A stretch of DNA of 64,000 nucleotides from Variovorax jilinensis (lineage in GTDB: Bacteria > Pseudomonadota > Gammaproteobacteria > Burkholderiales > Burkholderiaceae_C), in assembly GCF_030316885.1 (NCBI RefSeq), contig NZ_JASZYQ010000001.1, positions 1,178,001 through 1,242,000 on the forward strand, read 5' to 3'. Under the pieces are notes generated by a model. That model saw only the letters and a list, made by a program, of their open reading frames with translations, did not search any database and was not told the DNA's origin. Below, piece by piece: positions 52,608 through 61,544 of the stretch (positions within the stretch are counted from its first letter, which is position 1; each line of letters opens with the position of its first letter). The position numbers and the translations under genes are program-made.

Positions 52608-53395
52608 CCTTCGACACCGCGGCGCTGAAAGCGCTATCGGCACAGCTGCGTCGCGACGTCATCCCACGAGCCACCGCGCGAGGGTTGAACAACGTGGCCT
52701 TCGATGCGAGGAAGGCAGTTCAGCAGGAGATGCGCGACGTGTTCGACAGGCCGACGCCGTTCATCACGAACAGCCCGTTCGTGACGCAGGCCACGCCCGA
52801 TCGCCTCGCGTCGAAGGTATCGATGCGCTATCCGGGCGGCAAGGGCGTCGAGCCCGAGAGCGTGCTGCGCGCCGAGATCACCGGCGGGCCGCGTCGCCTG
52901 AAGCGCTTCGAGATCCTGCTGGACCGCGCGGGCATCCTGCCCAAGGGCTACTTCGCCGTGCCGGGAGGGAAGGCGCCGCTCGATGCCTACGGCAACATAC
53001 GAGCGGCGTTCATCGTCAAGCTCATCAGCTACCTGCAGGCCTTCGGCGAACAGGGCTACCGCGCGAACATGACGGACAAGCGGCGCGCGTCGATGTCTAA
53101 GGCCGGCAAGACCGATCGCGGCTATCGGACCATCGGCGGCGTGCAGTACTTCGCCACGCACGGGCGGCTGCGCGGCGGCCATCGCGGGTCACACCTCGAG
53201 CCCGGCATCTGGTCGCGCTCGGGCCTGCACGGCATGAAGCTCGAGCCGGTCATCCTGTTCGTCCGCCAGCCGACCTACGCGAAGCGCCTGGACATCGAGG
53301 CCGTCGCCCAGCGCGTGGTCGATGCACAGGGCGCGCGGCAGATGGCGCGGGCGCTGGAGTTCGAGCTGCGCAAGCTCGGCGGAGCGGCGCGATGA
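52598..53395 (+). CDS. Phage protein, possibly minor tail/neck-like
   Basis: 265 residues. The start (ALKALSAQLRRDVIPRATARGLNNVAFDARKAVQQEM) resembles the helical opening of phage gp10/GpZ-type tail-completion proteins, and the rest is basic with a beta-rich middle. That assignment is weak, and the location upstream of the terminase is unusual for a tail gene. It overlaps the previous gene by ten bases. Confidence 0.5.
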   Translation: MRVTFDTAALKALSAQLRRDVIPRATARGLNNVAFDARKAVQQEMRDVFDRPTPFITNSPFVTQATPDRLASKVSMRYPGGKGVEPESVLRAEITGGPRRLKRFEILLDRAGILPKGYFAVPGGKAPLDAYGNIRAAFIVKLISYLQAFGEQGYRANMTDKRRASMSKAGKTDRGYRTIGGVQYFATHGRLRGGHRGSHLEPGIWSRSGLHGMKLEPVILFVRQPTYAKRLDIEAVAQRVVDAQGARQMARALEFELRKLGGAAR

Positions 53396-53422
53396 ATCGA
53401 TGTTCCACGCGAAACCACGGGT

Positions 53423-53434
53423 CCTCCCGGGAGG
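53423..53434. other. Candidate cos (packaging) site upstream of the terminase genes
   Basis: A 12-base palindrome CCTCCCGGGAGG within a 106-base gene-free gap just before the small-terminase gene, set in repeated CGGGT-type motifs (CACGGGTCC, CACGGGTAATTC). Lambda-like phages with cohesive ends carry cos here. The cleavage positions cannot be told from one prophage. Confidence 0.4.
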
Positions 53435-53501
53435 GTCGCCGCACGGGTAATTCGAACCCCGATCGCGGACTGTTTGATGGCCTTCCTATGGGGGTTGTAT
53501 T

Positions 53502-54026
53502 GTGCTGATCGACCTTCGGGCTACCGGCACGCAGGCCGAGCTCGCCGAGATCGTCGGCGTGAGCCAACAGAACATCAGCGCGCTGATGGGCGAGGGCAAG
53601 CTCCCGCCGACCGGCATGCTCGGCGACCTGGTGCACGCCTACTGCCAGCGCCTGCGCGACCAGGCCGCCGGCCGCCTCGGCGCCGAGGTCGGCGGCCTCG
53701 ACCTGGTGCAGGAGCGCGCCGCCCTCGCGCGCGAGCAGCGCCTGGGTATCGAGATCAAGAACGCCGTCGCCCGCGGCGAGTACTCGCCGGTCTCGCTGCT
53801 GGCCGAGGTGCTCGCCACCGCCAGCCAGACCGTCTCCGAGCGCTTCGAGCAGCTGCCCGGCGCGCTGCGCAAGGCCTGCCCCGACATGCCCGACGCCGCG
53901 CGCGACCAGGTCATGTCGACCATCGCCGAGGCCCGCAACGAATGGGTGCGCAGCACCGAGCGCCTGGTCGCTCAGCAGCTCGACAACGGCGACGATGGCG
54001 AAGCCGACGAGGTGATCTACGCATGA
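53502..54026 (+). CDS. Terminase small subunit (Nu1-like)
   Basis: 174 residues from GTG. An N-terminal HTH (TQAELAEIVGVSQQNISALMGEGKLPP) that would bind packaging DNA, then a helical region (GRLGAEVGGLDLVQERAALAREQRLGIEIKNA) as in Nu1/TerS proteins. The stop overlaps the large-subunit ATG by four bases, the usual coupling. Confidence 0.88.
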   Translation: MLIDLRATGTQAELAEIVGVSQQNISALMGEGKLPPTGMLGDLVHAYCQRLRDQAAGRLGAEVGGLDLVQERAALAREQRLGIEIKNAVARGEYSPVSLLAEVLATASQTVSERFEQLPGALRKACPDMPDAARDQVMSTIAEARNEWVRSTERLVAQQLDNGDDGEADEVIYA

Positions 54027-56071
54027 GCCACGCGCCCAACGAGACCCTGCGCGCCGTCGTCTCCGCCGTCGCCGCCGGCCTCTCGCCACTCACCACCGTG
54101 CCGCCGCAGCCGCTCAGCGCCTGGGCTGAGGAGAACTTCTTCCTGTCGGCCGAGGCCAGCCACATCCAGGGACGCTGGCATGCCTATCCGTTCCAGCGCG
54201 GCTGGATGGACGCCTTCAGCAACGACGACATCGAGGAGGTCACGGTCCGCAAGGCCAAGCGCGTCGGCTACACCAAGACCATCCTGGCCTTCATCGCCTA
54301 CAACGCGGCGCACCGGCGCCGAAAGCAAGCCCTCTGGCAGCCCACCGACGACGACCGAGACAGCTTCGTGAAGTCCGAGGTCGAGCCGATGCTGCGCGAT
54401 GTCCAGGCCCTCGAGGCCGTCACGCTGCCAGGCCGCGAGGCCACCATGAAGCTCAAGACCTTCCTGGGCTCCGTCCTGCACCTGCTCGGCGGCAAGGCCG
54501 CACGCGCCTACCGCCGCATCACCGTGGCCGTCGCCATGCTCGACGAGGCCGATGCCTTCGACCAGAAGATCGAGAAGTCCTCCGACCCGATCACGCTGGC
54601 CCGCGGCCGTCTCGAAGGCGCGCCGTTTCCGAAGCTCATCGCCGGCAGCACCGTGCGCGTGAAGGGCCTGAGCCACATCGAATACCGCGAAGAGCACGCC
54701 GACGCCCGCATGCGCTACCAGGTCGTCTGCCCGCACTGCAGCGCCGAGCATCCGCTGCTGTGGGGCGGCAAGGACGTGCGCCACGGGTTCAAATGGGACG
54801 GCGTCGACCCCGACACCGCGCGCCACGTCTGCCCGCACTGCCACGGCAGCATCGCCCAGGCCGACTACCTGCGCATCTGGGACCAGGGCGCGATGTGGGT
54901 CAGCGAATGCGGCCGGTATCGCTACGACCATCACCAGCACCGCTGGACCGACGCACACGGCGCGACCGTGCGCGCGCCGCGCCACGTCGCCTTCTCCGAA
55001 GCCTGGACCGCCTACAGCCCGCAGCGCAGCTGGTCGGACATCGTGCGCGAGTTCCTCGAGGCCAGCACCAAGGCCAAGGCCGGCGAGACCGGCCCGCTCG
55101 AAGGCTTCGTCAACGAGACACTCGCGCAGTACTGGGAAGAGACCGTCGAGCGCGCCGACGAGCATGCGCTGGCCCGCCGCGCCGAGGACTACCGCCGCTT
55201 CACCGTCCCCTTCGGCGGCCTGGTGCTCGTGGCCGGCGTCGACGTCCAGGACGACCGCTTCGAGGTCGTCGTGTGGGCGATCGGCCGCGGCGAGGAGATG
55301 TGGGCCGTCGACTACAGCGTCATTCACGCCAACCCCGCCGACGAGCGCGACTGGGACCGCCTCGACGCCTACCGCGAGACCCTCTTCACCCACGCGAGCG
55401 GCCAGGCCCTGCGCATCGAGGCGATGGCGGTCGACACCGGCGGCCACTTCACGCACCTGGTCTACAACTACTGCCGCCAGCGCGAGCGCGATCGCGTCTT
55501 CGCCGTGCGCGGCGATCCGCAGCCCAGCAAGATGGTCAAGGGCAAGGCCACGATCCAGGACGTGAACTGGCGGGGCAGGGTGGTCAAGCGCGGCGTGCGG
55601 CTCTGGTACGTCGGCACCGACACCGCCAAGGACCTGATCTACGGCCGCCTCTGCGTGACGCAGCCCGGCGCAGGCTACGTCCACTTCAGCAAGGACCTGC
55701 CGCCTGAGTTCTATCACCAGCTCACCGCCGAGGCACGCGTGCCGCAACGCACCAGCCGCGGCATCGAATACCGCTGGGTCAACAGCAAGCGCGCCCGCAA
55801 CGAGGTGCTCGACTGCAGCGTGTACGCCATCTTCTGCACCCACGCGCTGGGCTTGCACACCTACACCGGCGCGATGTGGAGCCGGCTCGAGTCGACGGTC
55901 CAGCCGGCCAACGCGGATCTCTTCGCGGCGCCTCGGCCCCGGGCGGAGACTGAGGCCGAGGCCGCGTCGGAGCCCGCCATCGCGCCCGCCGCACCCAAAC
56001 CCAGGTTCGCGCGGCGCCCCGCCCATCGCCCGCACAGCTTCGCCTCCGAAGAATGGAACGCCCGCCTATGA
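54023..56071 (+). CDS. Terminase large subunit (GpA family)
   Basis: 682 residues of the lambda GpA / PF05876 type. The ATPase has a Walker-A-like RVGYTKT (about 80-86) and Walker B AMLDEADAF (LDEAD 173-177). A zinc knuckle pair (CPHCSAEH, CPHCHGS) lies mid-protein and the nuclease domain begins near LVAGVDVQDDRFEVVVWAIG with DTGG later. It cuts concatemeric DNA and drives packaging into the head. It starts in the TerS stop and its own stop overlaps the next start. Confidence 0.95.
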   Translation: MSHAPNETLRAVVSAVAAGLSPLTTVPPQPLSAWAEENFFLSAEASHIQGRWHAYPFQRGWMDAFSNDDIEEVTVRKAKRVGYTKTILAFIAYNAAHRRRKQALWQPTDDDRDSFVKSEVEPMLRDVQALEAVTLPGREATMKLKTFLGSVLHLLGGKAARAYRRITVAVAMLDEADAFDQKIEKSSDPITLARGRLEGAPFPKLIAGSTVRVKGLSHIEYREEHADARMRYQVVCPHCSAEHPLLWGGKDVRHGFKWDGVDPDTARHVCPHCHGSIAQADYLRIWDQGAMWVSECGRYRYDHHQHRWTDAHGATVRAPRHVAFSEAWTAYSPQRSWSDIVREFLEASTKAKAGETGPLEGFVNETLAQYWEETVERADEHALARRAEDYRRFTVPFGGLVLVAGVDVQDDRFEVVVWAIGRGEEMWAVDYSVIHANPADERDWDRLDAYRETLFTHASGQALRIEAMAVDTGGHFTHLVYNYCRQRERDRVFAVRGDPQPSKMVKGKATIQDVNWRGRVVKRGVRLWYVGTDTAKDLIYGRLCVTQPGAGYVHFSKDLPPEFYHQLTAEARVPQRTSRGIEYRWVNSKRARNEVLDCSVYAIFCTHALGLHTYTGAMWSRLESTVQPANADLFAAPRPRAETEAEAASEPAIAPAAPKPRFARRPAHRPHSFASEEWNARL

Positions 56072-56469
56072 CGCCGCCGCACGCCTCGACCACCGCAAAG
56101 CCCGACGACGGCGCGCTGCAGCTCGAGCACGACCTGGTCGAGATCCTGCGCGAGGAGCGCGGCCTCGCCGATCCGGCCGCATTCGAGCTCGCCGCCGACC
56201 TGGTGCGCGGCATCCGCAAGCGCTGGGGCGGCATGCGCCTGGGCACCCGCGGCCTGTACATCCCGGCTCCCAGCAAGACCGAGCGCAACGAGGCGATCCG
56301 CCGCGCCTACGACGGCACCAACGGCCCCCGCGTCATGCGCGAGCACGGCATCAGTCGCTCGAGCCTCTTCCGGATCGTCAACGACGGCCGCCCGCGCCGT
56401 ACCGGCATCGGCGTCTCCAGCCCCAAGGATCCCGCTCCCTCCCGTGCTTCGGCATCGGACGAGCGCTAG
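56068..56469 (+). CDS. Mor-family transcription activator-like protein
   Basis: 133 residues. Residues about 35-115 follow the Mor activator pattern: dimerisation helices (DLVRGIRKRWGGMRL), the signature YIPAPSKTERNEAIRRAYDGTN and the HTH VMREHGISRSSLFRIVND. In Mu, Mor activates the middle promoter. Here it is inside the packaging/head operon (4-base overlap with the terminase), a place where late-gene or feedback control is possible. Confidence 0.82.
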   Translation: MTPPHASTTAKPDDGALQLEHDLVEILREERGLADPAAFELAADLVRGIRKRWGGMRLGTRGLYIPAPSKTERNEAIRRAYDGTNGPRVMREHGISRSSLFRIVNDGRPRRTGIGVSSPKDPAPSRASASDER

Positions 56470-56496
56470 CTTCTTCACTTCACTCTCCGGACATTC

Positions 56497-56712
56497 ATGG
56501 CCTTCACTTCATCCGACCTGGTCGCCGTCGAGCGCGCCATCGCCAGCGGCGAGCTCTCGGTCAGCAACAACGGCCGCTCGGTCACCTACCGCTCCATGCT
56601 CGACCTGGTCCGCGCACGCGACATGATCCGCGCCGAGCTCGACAAGGCCGCGTCGCGCGGCGCGACCAACACCTTCGGTGGCCGAAGCTACGGCCTCGCC
56701 CGATTCGACTGA
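56497..56712 (+). CDS. Head-tail joining protein, gpW family
   Basis: 71 residues, the size of lambda gpW. The pattern (LVAVERAIASGELSV, GRSVTYRSMLDLVRARDMIRAELD, TNTFGGRSYGLARFD) matches gpW-type proteins, which complete the head and prepare it for tail attachment. It sits between the terminase region and the portal, as in lambda. Confidence 0.85.
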   Translation: MAFTSSDLVAVERAIASGELSVSNNGRSVTYRSMLDLVRARDMIRAELDKAASRGATNTFGGRSYGLARFD

Positions 56713-56722
56713 GGACAGCACC

Positions 56723-58246
56723 ATGAACCTGATCGATCGATGCATCGCCTGGGCCGACCCCAGACAGGCCCTTGAGCGCGCCCGCGCGCGCACCGCGCTG
56801 GCCCACTACGAGGCGGCACAGCCCTCGCGTCTGCGGAAGAAGCGCAGCGACAACCAGAGCCCGAACGCCCTGGTCCAGCGCAGCGCCGTCGCCCTGCGGG
56901 CTCACGCGCGCTACCTCGAGCGCAACCACGACCTCACGCGCGGCGCGCTGCGCGTCATGGTGAACAACATCGTCGGCCCCGGCGGCATCGGCATCGAGCC
57001 GCAGCCCCGGCGCCACGACGGCACCATCCACACAGAGTACGCCGCGGCCCTTCGCAAGCTCCATCGCGAGTGGCGCCTGCGGCCCGAGGTGACCGGACGC
57101 ATGCACGCGGCGCAGGCCGAGCGCATGGTGGCCTACACCTGGATCCGCGATGGCGAGTGCTTCGCGCAGAAAGTCATCGGCAACGCGCCCGGCCTGGTCC
57201 ATGGATCGGCGCTGCCGTTCTCGCTCGAGCTGCTCGAGCCGGACTTCGTGCCGCTCGAGTTCAACGATGCCGGCCGCAACATCCGCCAGGGCGTGCAGGT
57301 CAACGCATGGGGCAGGGCGACCGGGTATCACGTCTACAAGGGCGATCCGCGCGATGCCGGCGCCTGGCTGTTGTCGCCGTCGGCACTGAAGCTTGTACCT
57401 GCCAGCAGCATGATCCATGTCAGCACGCTCGACCGCCTGCATCAGTGGCGCGGCGTGTCGGAGTTCGCCAGCGTGTTGACGCGCGTCGAGGATCTGAAGG
57501 ATTACGAGGAAAGCGAGCGGGTCGCAGCGAAGATTGCGGCATCGCTTACGGCCTACGTCAAGCGCACGAGCCCGGACGGGTACGAGGCGCCATCGAAGAA
57601 GCCGGGCGAGTCGGACGACGCGTCGGCGCGGGATCTTCGGATGGAGCCCGGGATGATCCTCGACAACCTGGCGGTCGGCGAGGAGATCGGCCTGGTCGAT
57701 ACCAACAGGCCGAACCCCAATCTGGTGAGCTGGCGATCAGGGCAGCTGCGCGCATACGCGGCGGGGCTCGGGGCGAGCTACTCGAGCATCAGCCGCGACT
57801 ACGACGGCACCTACAGCTCGCTGCGGCAGGAGCTGGTCGAGCAGTGGGTGCACTACGCGGTGCTGACGGATGACTTCGTGGGGATGTACACCCAGCCGGT
57901 GTGGCAGTCGATCGTGGCGGTGGCCAACCTGAGCGGCGTGCTGCGGATGCCGGATGACGTGGATCCGTCGACTGCGGACGATTGCCTGTTCCTGGGGCAG
58001 TCGATGCCGTGGATCGACCCGCTCAAGGAGGCGCAGGCCTGGCTGGCACTGACGCAAGCTGGCTTTGCAAGCGAGGTCGAGGTGATTCGCAGGCGAGGCG
58101 GAAACCCCAGAGATCTTCTTGATCAGATCGCGGAATGGCGCAAGGAAGCGTCAGAGCGTGCCCTTCAATTCACCAGCAACGCGAGCGAGGGCCGTGGCAC
58201 CCCCTCGACAACCGGCGACGGCAAGTCGAACGCGAGTCGAGGCTGA
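56723..58246 (+). CDS. Phage portal protein (lambda gpB family)
   Basis: 507 residues. Typical blocks are NHDLTRGALRVMVNNIVGPGGIGIEPQP (seen from about residue 71), EWRLRPEVTGRMHAAQAERM, RDGECFAQKV, SMIHVSTLDRLHQWRGVSEFA and GLGASYSSISRDYDGTYSSLRQE. It forms the dodecameric ring through which DNA enters and to which the tail joins. Ends in a Ser/Gly-rich tail. Confidence 0.94.
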   Translation: MNLIDRCIAWADPRQALERARARTALAHYEAAQPSRLRKKRSDNQSPNALVQRSAVALRAHARYLERNHDLTRGALRVMVNNIVGPGGIGIEPQPRRHDGTIHTEYAAALRKLHREWRLRPEVTGRMHAAQAERMVAYTWIRDGECFAQKVIGNAPGLVHGSALPFSLELLEPDFVPLEFNDAGRNIRQGVQVNAWGRATGYHVYKGDPRDAGAWLLSPSALKLVPASSMIHVSTLDRLHQWRGVSEFASVLTRVEDLKDYEESERVAAKIAASLTAYVKRTSPDGYEAPSKKPGESDDASARDLRMEPGMILDNLAVGEEIGLVDTNRPNPNLVSWRSGQLRAYAAGLGASYSSISRDYDGTYSSLRQELVEQWVHYAVLTDDFVGMYTQPVWQSIVAVANLSGVLRMPDDVDPSTADDCLFLGQSMPWIDPLKEAQAWLALTQAGFASEVEVIRRRGGNPRDLLDQIAEWRKEASERALQFTSNASEGRGTPSTTGDGKSNASRG

Positions 58247-58348
58247 TGGGTCAATCACCTCGTCAAGACTGGGGGTGCAAGTGGCGCCACATCGGCGTAT
58301 CGTTCCGATCGCGTCCCACGCCAAAGGATCACTTCGAGGAGGTGTTCG

Positions 58349-58900
58349 ATGTACAAAGTAACCGATATCTTCTCGGAACTTGCTTCGCTGCTCGTGCCGC
58401 TTCTCGGGAAGGCAGTGGATGCGAACGCCGCGTCGCGAGATGAAATCGTGACGGTCATCAGTGACATGGCATCCGAGGTCGAGGAGGGGCTCGGGTTGGT
58501 CGCGACCTACATACGCGGCGCGGCGTACCTGGATTCCAAGCAGGAGATCGGGAAGCACTTCTTCGAGGCCGAGAAGACGCTCTACCGCTACCACAGCGAG
58601 TTCAAGATCTGCAAAGGCCTCAGGCTGTTGCGAGATCGCTTCAGCCGCATGTTCGATGCCATGCCGCATTCGGTCCAGATTGGTGAGCGGAAGAGGATCG
58701 AAACATTGCTCTCGGAACTGCAATTGGATGAAAGCCTGATCGTCGAGGAGTTCGGTGACTTCTGGCGACGAATTCATGCTGCCTTGGAGGCACAGCCTCT
58801 AGATGAAGTTAAGGCGCTGATTCGAGCAGAGCTCGAGAGCGTCCAAGACAAGAAGCGTCGGATCCAAGAGAGTGCCCGGACCATCCTTCAAGCGGTCTAG
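58349..58900 (+). CDS. Insert gene between portal and capsid genes (moron candidate)
   Basis: 183 residues (MYKVTDIFSELASLLVPLLGKAVD...), with AGGAGG upstream. It is almost entirely helical, rich in charged residues, without membrane segments or a known motif. It has its own spacing (102 bases before, about 130 after) inside a run of otherwise tightly packed head genes, and its base composition is lower in G+C than its neighbours. These are marks of a moron. Possible roles (superinfection exclusion, anti-defence, structural decoration) are inference. Confidence 0.7.
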   Translation: MYKVTDIFSELASLLVPLLGKAVDANAASRDEIVTVISDMASEVEEGLGLVATYIRGAAYLDSKQEIGKHFFEAEKTLYRYHSEFKICKGLRLLRDRFSRMFDAMPHSVQIGERKRIETLLSELQLDESLIVEEFGDFWRRIHAALEAQPLDEVKALIRAELESVQDKKRRIQESARTILQAV

Positions 58901-58999
58901 GTCGACCTCATAGTCAATGGACGCGAAGGGCGCTCGCCTGTGATGCCTTTAGTCCCAATCCTTACCTAAGACTGAAACACTGAAATCCGCAGACTCCCG

Positions 59000-59016
59000 T
59001 GCATCCAAACGATGCA
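59000..59016 (+). promoter_or_regulatory. Hairpin at the start of the protease-capsid gene
   Basis: TGCATC-CAAAC-GATGCA, extended by CCC/GGG flanks, lies directly before the start region. Its 3' arm holds an ATG (59012) and is followed by AAGGGAAG, the likely ribosome site for GTG 59030. It could modulate translation of the major capsid protein. Confidence 0.45.
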
Positions 59017-59029
59017 AGGGAAGTCCGCA

Positions 59030-61138
59030 GTGAGCAGCAGCAGCGCAGCAAAGCAATCCACCCCCTGGTACGCCATCCGCCGCAAGACGGCGCAGGCCGC
59101 TGCTGCCTCGGGCGTCGGCTCCGCAGCCGAGATCTTCATCTACGGTGACATCGGCGAGAGCTGGTACGAGGAGACGGTCAGCGCCGCCAACTTCGTGCGC
59201 GAGCTGAACGCGCTTCAGGTCGACCACATCTCGGTGCGCATCAGCAGCCTCGGCGGCTCCGTCCCCGACGGCCTGGCGATCCACAACGCGATGCGCCGGC
59301 ACCCCGCAGACATCACGACCGAAGTCGACAGCATGGCGCTCTCGATCGCCAGCCTGATCGCCATGGGCGGCGACAAGGTTCACATGGCCGAGAACGCCGT
59401 GCTCATGATCCACGCGCCCTGGACCCACGCCGTCGGCAACAGCGCCGCGCTGCGTGACCAGGCCGACCAGCTCGACACCTGGGCCGCGGCCATGTCGACC
59501 AGCTACGCCGCGCGCACGGGCGACCAGGCCGCGATGCTCGCGCTCGTCACCGACGGCCGGGACCACTACTTCACCGCCGCCGAAGCGCTTGCCGCCGGCC
59601 TGGTCGACGCGATCACCGAACCCTTCCCGGTCGCCGCCAGCGCGCGCGACCTTCCTCTTCATCGCTATCGCTCGCTGCCGGCATCGCTGCTGGCCGCGGG
59701 CCCCCCTGCGGCCGTTGCCGCGCCTCTTCCGGAGCCCTTCATGCCTCAAGCCACCACCGCCCCGGCGGCACCTTCGAACCCGACTGCGCCCGCCGCAGCC
59801 GCTGCCGCACCTGCTGCCGCCGCATCCGACATCGCCGCCGCCGCGCTCGCTGCCGATCGCAGCCGCCGCGACAGGATCCGCGCGAGCTTCGCACCCTTCG
59901 CCGCCCACCAGGGCGTGGCCGAGCTGCAGCGCGTCTGCGAGGACGACACCGCCACCGGCATCGAGGCCGCCGGCCAGCGCCTGCTCGCCCATCTCGGCAG
60001 CCAGGCCTCGCCCGTTGCCGGCCCCCGTGTCGTCACGACCGAGGACGAGGCCGACAAGCGCCGCGATGGCGTTGTCGCCGCGCTGCTCGTGCGCGCCGGC
60101 TACGCCAGCCGCGAAACGGTCGCTGCGCACGGCAGCAACCCCTACCGCGGCCTCACGTTGCTCGAGCACGCCCGCGCGAGCCTGGACCGCGCTGGCGTCA
60201 ACGCCCGAGGCATGGACAAGCGCGAGCTGGTCGCCGCCGCCTTCACGCAGAGCACGAGCGACTTCCCGGTGTTGCTCACCGATGCGATTCACCGCACGCT
60301 GCTGGCCGCCTACGCGCTGCAGCCCTTCACCTGGACCCGCTTCGCCAAGCGCGGCAGCGTCAGCGACTTCCGCGCGCACAACCGTTTCCGCGTCGGCTCG
60401 CTTGGCAACCTGCAAGCCAAGAACGAGCTCGGCGAGTACAAGAACGTCGCGATCCCTGACGGCGAGCGCTCGAGCATCTCCGCGCAGACCAAGGGCTACA
60501 TCATCAATCTGAGCCGCGAGATCGTCATCAACGACGACCTGGGCGCCATCACCGACCAGGCCGCCGCCATGGGCCAGTCGGCCGCCCGCACGGTCGAGGC
60601 GGACATCTACGCGCTGCTGCTGTCGAACGATGGCCTCGGCCCGGTGCTGAGCGACGGCAAGACGCTCTTCCACAAGAGCCACGGAAACCTGATCGCCGCC
60701 GCCTCGGCGCCCAGCAGCGCGAGCTTCAACGACTTCCGCATCGCGCTTGCCAAGCAGATGGACGTCTCGGGCAACGACTACCTCGATCTGCAGCCCGCCG
60801 TGTGGCTCGGCCCGATCGGCCTCGAGGCCCAGGCCAAGCTGGTCAACCAGGCGCAGTACGAGCCGAACGTCGAGATGAATGCGCTCACGCCCAACATTGC
60901 GCTCGGCATGTTCCGCGACATCGTCGGATCGCCGCGTCTCTCCGGGACGCGTCACTACGCCTTCGCCGATCCGACCCAGGCGCCCGCGCTCGAGGTCGCC
61001 TTCCTCGACGGAATCGACACGCCCTACCTCGAGCAGGAGACCGCCTTCGACACCGACGGCGCGCGCTTCAAGGTGCGCCTCGACTACGGCGTGGCCGGCC
61101 ACGACTACCGCGGCGCGGCGACCAACGCCGGCGCCTGA
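59030..61138 (+). CDS. ClpP-like prohead protease / major capsid protein fusion
   Basis: About 702 residues from GTG 59030; ATG 59012 would add six. The N-terminal 200 are a ClpP-type serine protease: EIFIYGDIGESWYEE, ISSLGGSVPDGLAIHN, catalytic Ser in SMALSIAS (about 105) and His in LMIHAPWT (about 128). An Ala/Pro-rich linker (about 230-280) leads to a delta/scaffold-like part, then the capsid domain from about residue 400 (LLTDAIHRTLLAAYALQP, NRFRVGSLGNLQAKNELGEYK, GSPRLSGTRHYAFADP). Protease and capsid thus start as one chain, presumably cut during maturation. Confidence 0.9.
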   Translation: MSSSSAAKQSTPWYAIRRKTAQAAAASGVGSAAEIFIYGDIGESWYEETVSAANFVRELNALQVDHISVRISSLGGSVPDGLAIHNAMRRHPADITTEVDSMALSIASLIAMGGDKVHMAENAVLMIHAPWTHAVGNSAALRDQADQLDTWAAAMSTSYAARTGDQAAMLALVTDGRDHYFTAAEALAAGLVDAITEPFPVAASARDLPLHRYRSLPASLLAAGPPAAVAAPLPEPFMPQATTAPAAPSNPTAPAAAAAAPAAAASDIAAAALAADRSRRDRIRASFAPFAAHQGVAELQRVCEDDTATGIEAAGQRLLAHLGSQASPVAGPRVVTTEDEADKRRDGVVAALLVRAGYASRETVAAHGSNPYRGLTLLEHARASLDRAGVNARGMDKRELVAAAFTQSTSDFPVLLTDAIHRTLLAAYALQPFTWTRFAKRGSVSDFRAHNRFRVGSLGNLQAKNELGEYKNVAIPDGERSSISAQTKGYIINLSREIVINDDLGAITDQAAAMGQSAARTVEADIYALLLSNDGLGPVLSDGKTLFHKSHGNLIAAASAPSSASFNDFRIALAKQMDVSGNDYLDLQPAVWLGPIGLEAQAKLVNQAQYEPNVEMNALTPNIALGMFRDIVGSPRLSGTRHYAFADPTQAPALEVAFLDGIDTPYLEQETAFDTDGARFKVRLDYGVAGHDYRGAATNAGA

Positions 61139-61178
61139 GTGGCGGCCACCTCATTAATCAGCCAGGAGAACAACTGAC

Positions 61179-61544
61179 ATGGCACGCAATTTCGTACAGG
61201 CCGGCCACACGCTGGATTTCGTGAACCCGGGCCCGAACGCCGTGGCCGCGGGCGACGTGGTCGTCGCCGGCACGCTGCTCGGCGTTGCATTGGTGGACAT
61301 CGCACCGCAGGCGACAGGTTCGGTCGCTCTGGAGGGCGTCTTCGAGTGCCCGAAGGAGCTCGGCGTCGCGTTCGCGCAGGGCCAGGCGTTGGCCTGCGAG
61401 ATCGACACCGGCGCCTTTGCTGCCGAGCTCAGCTCAGGCCCCCGCGCCGAAGGGTTGGGCGCCGTGGCCTTCGCCGCCGCCAGCGCCGAAGCCCAAACCG
61501 TCCTGGTGAAGTTCACCGGCGTTCCCTGCGTCGTTTCGCAATGA
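61179..61544 (+). CDS. DUF2190 capsid-cement-like protein
   Basis: 121 residues of the DUF2190 family (MARNFVQAGHTLDFVNPGP, AAGDVVVAGTLLGVALVDI, EGVFECPKE), which decorates and stabilises heads in related phages. Follows the capsid gene with AGGAGA as ribosome site. Its stop overlaps the next start by four bases. Confidence 0.87.
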   Translation: MARNFVQAGHTLDFVNPGPNAVAAGDVVVAGTLLGVALVDIAPQATGSVALEGVFECPKELGVAFAQGQALACEIDTGAFAAELSSGPRAEGLGAVAFAAASAEAQTVLVKFTGVPCVVSQ

